Shown one piece after another: positions 58,875 to 64,000 of a DNA stretch of 64,000 nucleotides. The stretch lies in NCBI GenBank assembly GCA_002325375.1, contig DCRZ01000012.1:62387-126386 (forward strand). The letters run 5' to 3'. Below the pieces are notes generated by a model. The model did not search any database. It saw nothing but the letters and a program-made list of their open reading frames with translations, and had not been told where the DNA came from. The DNA comes from Rhodospirillaceae bacterium UBA1479. Lineage in GTDB: Bacteria > Pseudomonadota > Alphaproteobacteria > Rhodospirillales > Casp-alpha2. Position numbers and translations under genes: made by a program. Every line of letters begins with the position of its first letter. Within the stretch, counting starts at the first letter, position 1.

Positions 58875-59711
58875 ATGCAGCATAGAAACCTCTTCGTCTT
58901 CGACATCGAAACCGTGCCCGACACGGATGCCGTGCCGGCGCTGACCGGCTTCGACGATCCGGACATCCAGGCCCGGCGCGACGAGTTGTCGCGCTATCAC
59001 CTGGAAATCACCGACGGGCGCAACGATTTCCACCGCCAGCCCTTCCACCGGGTGGTCGCCATCAGCTTCCTCGAGGCCGAGATCGAACACACGCCGAGCG
59101 GCGGCGAGATCTATCATCTGAAGGAACTGCGTTCCGGCGGCGAGGCCAGCTTCGGCGAGAAGAAACTGCTGCAAGGCTTCTTCGGCTATTTCGAGCGCAT
59201 CCGCCCGCGCCTGGTCAGCTTCAACGGCCGGGGCTTCGACCTGCCGGTGCTGAAATACCGCGCCATGGCCCATGGCGTGCAGGCGGCGCTGCTGCACGAC
59301 ACGTCCAACAAATGGGAAAACTACACGGCCCGCTATGCCCTCGACTGGCACTGCGATCTGATCGAAGCGCTGTCGGATTTCGGGGCCTCGGCGCGGATCA
59401 AGCTGAACGAGGTCTGCGCGATCTTAGGATTGCCCGGCAAGTTCGGGGTCGACGGCAGCCAGGTCGCGCCGATGTTCGACGACGGCCGGGTCGCGGAAAT
59501 CCGCGATTACTGCGAGACCGACGTGCTGAACACCTATCTGGTCTACCTGCGCTGGCAGCACCATCGGGGGGTGCTGACGACGGAGGCGCTCAACAAGGCG
59601 CTGGCCGACGTGATCTCCCTGGTCGAGGCCGAGGGCGAGGCCCGCCCGCACCTCAAGCAATTCATCGAGGCCTGGGGCGAGGCGTCGGGTAATAAATTTT
59701 TGATGGATTAA
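58875..59711 (+). CDS. Predicted 3'-5' exonuclease, PolB-like (DnaQ-fold)
   Basis: A 278-aa DEDD-fold exonuclease of the stand-alone 'DNA polymerase B elongation subunit-like' family. ExoI LFVFDIETVPD has the DxE pair, ExoII SFNGRGFDLPVLKYRA has the second Asp, and ExoIII EIRDYCETDVLNTYLVYLRW has the D at the expected distance. There is no polymerase domain. Probably a DNA repair or proofreading nuclease. It is divergent from ybaB-recR and convergent with dnaX. Confidence 0.9.
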   Translation: MQHRNLFVFDIETVPDTDAVPALTGFDDPDIQARRDELSRYHLEITDGRNDFHRQPFHRVVAISFLEAEIEHTPSGGEIYHLKELRSGGEASFGEKKLLQGFFGYFERIRPRLVSFNGRGFDLPVLKYRAMAHGVQAALLHDTSNKWENYTARYALDWHCDLIEALSDFGASARIKLNEVCAILGLPGKFGVDGSQVAPMFDDGRVAEIRDYCETDVLNTYLVYLRWQHHRGVLTTEALNKALADVISLVEAEGEARPHLKQFIEAWGEASGNKFLMD

Positions 59712-59736
59712 GCCTTCGTTCCTGACTTCTCACGGA

Positions 59737-59789
59737 CTCACTGCCTCAGTGGTTTTTCTTTTGAACCACAGAGACACAGAGGCGGTGAG
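59737..59789. repeat. Long imperfect hairpin, possible dispersed intergenic repeat
   Basis: Nested pairs CTCAC/GTGAG, GCCTC/GAGGC and GTGGTT/AACCAC flank a T-rich loop in the gap between the exonuclease gene and dnaX. The arm AACCACAGAGACACAGAG is a word I recall from intergenic regions of unrelated bacteria, so this may be a mobile repeat; it may also serve as a terminator for both convergent genes. Confidence 0.5.
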
Positions 59790-59805
59790 CAGGAAGGAGG
59801 AGGAA

Positions 59806-61656
59806 TTAGGTCTCGTCGTCCGGATGCCGGACCTTGGAAATCGCCGCCCCCGGGAAAGTCTCCATCACCGCCTTGACCAGGGGGTGCTGAGAAAGCTCAT
59901 CCTTTTCCGCCGCCTGGGCCTTGGCCTGCTGTTCGGCCAGGGTCGGCTGGCCCGCTTCGTTGGACACGGTGACCATCCAGCGCTCGCCGGTGACGGATTT
60001 CAGGAACTTGCCGAGGTCGCCCGCCAGGTTGTCGGGTGCCCCCGGACCCGGGCGGAATTCCATGCGGCCCGGCTCGAACGTCACCAGATGGACCTGGGCC
60101 ATCATGTGGGACTGCAGGATGCCTTCCTTCAACTGCCCGGCCAGGGCCACCAGATCGGCGAAGGTTTCGATCCGCGCCTGCAGGGGGGCGGTGTCCGCTT
60201 CGGCCGTGGGGGCCGGGTCGTAATCCGGTTCCGCATCGTAATCGGGGACGTCGTCGTAATCGGGTTCGGGCTGCGCCAGGGCGCGGGCCGTACCGCCGCC
60301 GGAGGATCCGCCGCCGGCAGGTGGGGCCGAAGGCGGTGACGGCGCCGGTGCCTGCGGTGCCGAGGCCTGCGGTGCCGGCGCTTGCGGGGCGGAAGCCTGC
60401 GGTGCGGACGCGGCGGGCGCCGGCGCGGCGGCCCCCTCGTCGGTCAGCCGGCGGATCGCTTCCTCGGGTGTCGGCATGTTGGCCGCATGGGCCAGCCGCA
60501 CGATGATCATTTCCGTCGCCTGGATGGCGTTGGGCGCGTGCTGCACCTCGCCCACACCCTTCAACAGCATCTGCCAGGCGCGGGCCAGCGCCCCCATGCC
60601 AAGGCGTTCGGAAAGATCCTTGCCGCGCACGCGTTCGATCTCCGGCACGGCGGGATCGGTCAGGGTTTCCGGCACCAGCTTGGCGCGGGTCAGGAAGTGG
60701 ACGATTTCCAGAAGGTCGTTGAGCACCGCCGCCGGATCGGCGCCGTCCTGATACATGGATGCCAGCTGGTTGAGAGCCCCCGGTGTGTCGCCCTGGAGCG
60801 TCTTTTCCAACAGGTCAAAGCCCTGTGAGCGGTCGGCCAGGCCCAGCATGTCGCGCACCAGGTCCTCGCCGATGGCACCCTCGGTCATGGCGATGGCCTG
60901 ATCCAAAATCGACAGACCGTCGCGAACGGAGCCGTCGGCGGCGCGGGCGATCAGGTGCAAGGCAGCCTCGGAAATTTCCGCCCCTTCCTTTTCGCAGATG
61001 CCCTTGAAGTGGTCGGCCAAGCGCTGCACCTCGATGCGGCGCAGATCGAACCGCTGGCAGCGCGACAGCACGGTCACCGGCACCTTGCGGATTTCCGTGG
61101 TCGCGAAGATGAACTTCACATGCTCCGGCGGTTCCTCCAGCGTCTTCAACAGGGCGTTGAAGGCATTCTTCGACAGCATGTGGACTTCGTCGATGATGTA
61201 GATCTTGAACCGGGCCGAGGTCGGCCGGTAGCGCACGCCGTCGATGATTTCGCGGATGTCGTCGACCCCGGTGCGCGACGCCGCATCCATTTCCATCACG
61301 TCGACGTGGCGGTCCTGGGCGATGGCCTTGCAGTTGGCGCAGACGCCGCAGGGATCGACCGTCGGCCCGCCGGTGCCGTCGGGGCCGATGCAGTTGAGCG
61401 CGCGGGCGATGATGCGGGCGGTCGTGGTCTTGCCGACCCCGCGTACGCCGGTCAGCACGAAGGCATGGGCGAGCCTGCCGGCGGCGATGGCGTTGGTCAG
61501 GGTGCGGACCATCGCTTCCTGGCCGATCAGGCTGGTGAAGTCGGTCGGCCGGTATTTGCGCGCGAGAACCTGATAGGCCGCCTGGTCGGGGGCGGTGTCA
61601 CCCCCGCCGGAAGCGGCGGGTGCGGGGTGGTCCCGGGTTGCGTCCATATCGTCCAT
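59806..61656 (-). CDS. dnaX: DNA polymerase III subunits gamma/tau
   Basis: Clamp-loader ATPase, 616 aa. Walker A GVRGVGKTTTAR, zinc module CGVCANCKAI with an upstream Cys, Walker B IIDEVHMLS, sensor 1 TTEIRKVPVTVLSRCQRFD and the domain III collar. Residues about 412-445 form an Ala/Pro/Gln/Ser tandem repeat (units like ASAPQAPAPQ). The tau-specific C-terminus carries QVHLVTFEPGRMEFRPG. I see no slippery A-AAA-AAG site, so a separate gamma form by frameshift is not evident. The SRP RNA gene lies just upstream. Confidence 0.97.
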   Translation of the reverse strand: MDDMDATRDHPAPAASGGGDTAPDQAAYQVLARKYRPTDFTSLIGQEAMVRTLTNAIAAGRLAHAFVLTGVRGVGKTTTARIIARALNCIGPDGTGGPTVDPCGVCANCKAIAQDRHVDVMEMDAASRTGVDDIREIIDGVRYRPTSARFKIYIIDEVHMLSKNAFNALLKTLEEPPEHVKFIFATTEIRKVPVTVLSRCQRFDLRRIEVQRLADHFKGICEKEGAEISEAALHLIARAADGSVRDGLSILDQAIAMTEGAIGEDLVRDMLGLADRSQGFDLLEKTLQGDTPGALNQLASMYQDGADPAAVLNDLLEIVHFLTRAKLVPETLTDPAVPEIERVRGKDLSERLGMGALARAWQMLLKGVGEVQHAPNAIQATEMIIVRLAHAANMPTPEEAIRRLTDEGAAAPAPAASAPQASAPQAPAPQASAPQAPAPSPPSAPPAGGGSSGGGTARALAQPEPDYDDVPDYDAEPDYDPAPTAEADTAPLQARIETFADLVALAGQLKEGILQSHMMAQVHLVTFEPGRMEFRPGPGAPDNLAGDLGKFLKSVTGERWMVTVSNEAGQPTLAEQQAKAQAAEKDELSQHPLVKAVMETFPGAAISKVRHPDDET

Positions 61657-61740
61657 GGGCCGTCCGTGGCGGGAGGGGCTGGTTGGCCCGGCTTTGGGCG
61701 GCGGCGGCGCCCCCTGGGGCCGCGCACCTGGGGAAATTAA

Positions 61741-61841
61741 GCGGAGACTGGCACCGACCCGGGCCGAAACTCGTTACGGCTGCTTCCTTCCGGACCTGAC
61801 CGGGTTGGCGAGGAAGCCCGTCCGGGCCAGTCTCCTGGCCC
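61741..61841 (-). ncRNA. ffs: Signal recognition particle RNA, bacterial small (4.5S) type
   Basis: About 101 nt on the reverse strand forming one long hairpin: the ends GGGCCAGGAGACTGGC and GCCAGTCTCCGC pair, and the conserved Ffh-binding loop GGTCAGGTCCGGAAGGAAGC appears in the middle. A TATATT -10 lies just upstream (61848-61843). Location next to dnaX is common. Confidence 0.93.
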
Positions 61842-61842
61842 T

Positions 61843-61848
61843 AATATA
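61843..61848 (-). promoter_or_regulatory. -10 element of the SRP RNA promoter
   Basis: TATATT on the reverse strand ends two bases before the first RNA base as drawn; the true 5' end is therefore probably about 5 bases further in, or the RNA starts within AGGGCC. The -35 (TGGAAA or TTGTGG) is weak. Confidence 0.45.
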
Positions 61849-61958
61849 GCAACTCTTGGCGGGGTTTCCACAAGCGCGGCGCATCTTCTTGCTGGGGATA
61901 AATCGCGGGCCCTGTCAGGGCCGTTGCCAAGGGCCGGTACCTGTGCCAATTTCCCCGA

Positions 61959-62921
61959 ATGCCAAAAAGATTGATGTATACGGGCGGTCCCCTGGACCGG
62001 GCCGGCGACCGGCGGCGCGGTGACGCCGCGGTCGCGGAACTTCTCAGCCACCCCAAGGCCCGGGTGGCGCCCGTATGGCGCGACCGCAACCTGGTGGAAC
62101 CGGGGGACGACAAATCAGACCGGGGGCCGCGCGCCGGCTGGCTGACCGGCGAGGCGGCGGTCACCGTCACCCTGCATGCCAGCGTGCAGGTATTCTTAGG
62201 GATCTGGGAAGACGCGCCCTATTTCGCCGTCGACCTGTCCCATCACGAAGAACACGCCCTGCCGGACCTGGTCAACGGCGCCTCCTTCGAGGACCTGCGT
62301 CAGGTCGGACGGCTGCTGGCCGCCGACGAGGCGACGATCCTGGCCTATGCCCGGGGCATGACCCATTGGCACCGGCGGCAGAAATACTGCAGCGATTGCG
62401 GCAGCCCGACGGAAGCCCGCGACAGCGGCCATGTCCAGGCCTGCACCAATGCGGATTGCGGGCGCAGCCATTTCCCGCGCACGGACCCGGCGGTCATCAT
62501 GCTGGTGACCCATGTGGGGGCCGACGGCGTCGACCGCTGCCTGCTGGGCTGGTCGACGCGCTGGGACTTTCCCATGTATTCGACCCTGGCCGGGTTCGTG
62601 GAGCCCGGCGAAAGCCTGGAGGAAGCCGTGGCCCGCGAGGTGCTGGAGGAATCGGGCATCCGCGCCACCGACGTGACCTACCGGGGATCGCAGCCCTGGC
62701 CGTTCCCGGCCTCGCTGATGCTGGGTTTCCGGGCCCGGGGGCTGAACGACGACATCAACGTCGATCCCACGGAAATCCGCGAAGCCAAATGGTTTTCCCG
62801 CGCCGATCTGGCCCAGTTCGGCGAATTTTATGGCGAAACGGACCCCAACCGCCCGCGCCTGCCGCGCACGGATAGTATCTCTCGGCGGCTGATCAACGAT
62901 TGGATCGACGAGGGCGATTAA
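61959..62921 (+). CDS. nudC: NADH pyrophosphatase / RNA decapping Nudix hydrolase
   Basis: Hydrolyses NAD(H) and removes NAD caps from RNA. The 320-aa product has an N-terminal domain, a zinc ribbon (YCSDCGSPT and CTNADCGR), the Nudix box GFVEPGESLEEAVAREVLEESGI and the NudC-specific SQPWPFPASLMLGF. Start ATG at 61959, or ATG at 61974. It is convergent with the histidine kinase gene, 4 bases away. Confidence 0.95.
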   Translation: MPKRLMYTGGPLDRAGDRRRGDAAVAELLSHPKARVAPVWRDRNLVEPGDDKSDRGPRAGWLTGEAAVTVTLHASVQVFLGIWEDAPYFAVDLSHHEEHALPDLVNGASFEDLRQVGRLLAADEATILAYARGMTHWHRRQKYCSDCGSPTEARDSGHVQACTNADCGRSHFPRTDPAVIMLVTHVGADGVDRCLLGWSTRWDFPMYSTLAGFVEPGESLEEAVAREVLEESGIRATDVTYRGSQPWPFPASLMLGFRARGLNDDINVDPTEIREAKWFSRADLAQFGEFYGETDPNRPRLPRTDSISRRLINDWIDEGD

Positions 62922-62925
62922 CGTC

Positions 62926-64000
62926 TCAGTTGGGGTGGAGCGGTAGGGTGAAACGGACCGCCGACCCCCGGCCCTCGGTGCTTTGCACCAGGATCTGGCC
63001 GCCCTGCTTTTCCACCAGTTCCTTGCACAAGAGCAGGCCGAAGCCGGTGCCCGTCTCTCCCTTGGTGCCCTTCGACGACAGCTTTTGATCGAGGCGGAAC
63101 AGCTTTTCCAGTTTCCCCGGATCCATGCCGACCCCGGTATCGGAAATCTCGATGAACCCGAAGTCCCCGACTTCGCCGGAGGTCACCGTGATCATCCCCC
63201 TGTCCGGGGTGAACTTGATGGCGTTGTCGATCAGGTTGCGCAGGATCGTGTCGACCATATGGGCATCGGCATGGACCCGCCGCTTCAGGTCCGCGTCGTT
63301 GCGGAGCGTGATCTGCTTGGCCGACGCCAGCGGCCCCAATCTGTTCAGACTGGTCTCGATCGCCTGTTTCGCATCCATGGCCGCGGGCTCGAACTCCATG
63401 CGGTCGAGCTGCAGGCGCGACCAGTCCAACAGGTCCTCCAGCAGCTTGTATGCCTGCTCCGACGCGCGGTGGAGCATCTTTCCGTATTCAGATATTTCCT
63501 TGGGGCTCATGGAAGACGACCGGGTGGCGAGCATTTTCGAGAACTGCAGAAGCCCCGAAAACGGGCTTTTAAGGTCATGGGCGATGATCGCGAAAAAGCG
63601 GTCCTTCTGAGCGTTCAGTTTTTCCAGCTCGTCCCGCTGCGCCTCGATCTCCCGCCGGGCCTGGCGGAGATCGGTGATGTCGGCGCGAACCCCCACGATG
63701 CCGCCGTCGCGGGTTTTCCGTTCCTCGACGCGGATGATCCGGCCGTCGGGCATGTTGAATTCGACCGCCCCATTGGGATTGAAGTGATGGTCGAGCCGAC
63801 GGCGAATCCAGGTTTCTACGTCGTCTCCGTCCTCGGGCCCCCATTGCCCCGTTTCGACGCCCGTGCGCAGGCAGGTTTCATAGGACACGCCGGACACGAA
63901 AACGTCGCGCGCCAGGGGATACATCTCGGCGATCTTGCCGTTGACCAGGACCAGCCGGTCATTCGCATCGAAATAGATCAGCCCTTCGGAAATGCCTTCA
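62926..64000 (-). CDS. PAS-containing sensor histidine kinase (5' end beyond window)
   Basis: The reading frame stays open to the right edge, where it encodes EGISEGLIYFDANDRLVLVN, a PAS strand pair, so the start is outside. A PAS region of the PAS_7 type ends at VGVRADITDLRQARREIEAQRDEL (in two parts), then the H-box FFAIIAHDLKSPFSGLLQF, N-box RNLIDNAIKFTP, G1 DTGVGMDPG and G2 GTGFGLLLCKELV. No membrane segment is seen in the visible part and no response regulator is adjacent. Confidence 0.92.
   Translation of the reverse strand, partial: EGISEGLIYFDANDRLVLVNGKIAEMYPLARDVFVSGVSYETCLRTGVETGQWGPEDGDDVETWIRRRLDHHFNPNGAVEFNMPDGRIIRVEERKTRDGGIVGVRADITDLRQARREIEAQRDELEKLNAQKDRFFAIIAHDLKSPFSGLLQFSKMLATRSSSMSPKEISEYGKMLHRASEQAYKLLEDLLDWSRLQLDRMEFEPAAMDAKQAIETSLNRLGPLASAKQITLRNDADLKRRVHADAHMVDTILRNLIDNAIKFTPDRGMITVTSGEVGDFGFIEISDTGVGMDPGKLEKLFRLDQKLSSKGTKGETGTGFGLLLCKELVEKQGGQILVQSTEGRGSAVRFTLPLHPN

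Noticed and set aside
59806..61656. Programmed frameshift in dnaX producing gamma
   Set aside because: No slippery A-AAA-AAG-type heptamer with downstream structure was visible.
1..64000. CRISPR array, prophage or insertion sequence
   Set aside because: No regularly spaced repeats, integrase, transposase or phage structural genes were seen on either strand.

Overview
The window is 64 kb of dense, high-GC, mostly house-keeping chromosome from an alphaproteobacterium, most likely a Rhodospirillales-type organism. The reasons are inferential: the gene order rpmH-rnpA-yidD-yidC-engB-argB, the pairing of a HAD pyrimidine nucleotidase with dapD-dapE, several protein families typical of that group (PAS_5-like regulator, DUF2336 protein, coiled-coil lipoprotein), a classical Gram-negative porin and a short (about 101 nt) SRP RNA. 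No prophage, insertion sequence, integrase or CRISPR array was seen.

Layout. 1-7.1 kb: gph (cut by the window edge), glmU-glmS for UDP-GlcNAc precursor supply, a convergent porin, and glutathione reductase. 7.1-12.8 kb: a CaiB/BaiF CoA-transferase, an MFS exporter, a membrane glycosyltransferase translationally coupled to a small SMR-type flippase, and a divergent redoxin-like/2OG-Fe(II) oxygenase. 12.9-21.3 kb: tRNA-Arg(ACG), a lipoprotein, gpt, a 67-aa gene with an FNR-type site, two tandem metallo-beta-lactamase-fold lactonase paralogues with an MFS transporter, dadA, an EF-hand/M23 peptidase and a PAS_5 protein. 21.3-29.3 kb: panB-panC, gamma-glutamyltranspeptidase, tam, then a TVP38 membrane protein / flavin disulfide reductase / histidine kinase cluster. 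29.5-34 kb: ribosome and membrane biogenesis genes plus argB. 34-37.2 kb: an ECF sigma factor, anti-sigma factor, Tat-exported molybdenum sulfite dehydrogenase and its cytochrome c, with an ECF-like promoter before the oxidase gene. 37.2-42.6 kb: DUF2336, nucleotidase, dapD, dapE and truA.

42.7-47.5 kb holds two unrecognised tandem paralogues (365 and 355 aa) directly upstream of a cyanide-insensitive-type bd quinol oxidase (cioAB) and its tiny DUF2474 subunit, which appears to start at CTG. 47.5-53.5 kb: LLM oxidoreductase, cold-shock protein, small proteins, GIY-YIG protein, DsbA-like protein, then fmt and def separated by a HigBA toxin-antitoxin pair whose antitoxin gene overlaps fmt by one base. 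53.5-64 kb: CNT nucleoside transporter, DUF4139 protein, a conspicuously AT-rich rmuC, then recR, ybaB, a PolB-like exonuclease, dnaX, SRP RNA, nudC and a PAS histidine kinase cut by the right edge.

The most unusual signals are regulatory or architectural. Several genes have a -10-like hexamer about 12 bases before the start codon and no Shine-Dalgarno sequence (candidate leaderless mRNAs). Two genes have an ideal Shine-Dalgarno before ATC or CTG. One 67-aa gene has an FNR-type operator about 42 bases upstream of its predicted transcription start. HigBA sits within def-fmt, and the foreign-looking rmuC lies inside a DNA-repair and replication neighbourhood. All functions are read from sequence motifs by eye; no alignments or searches were run.
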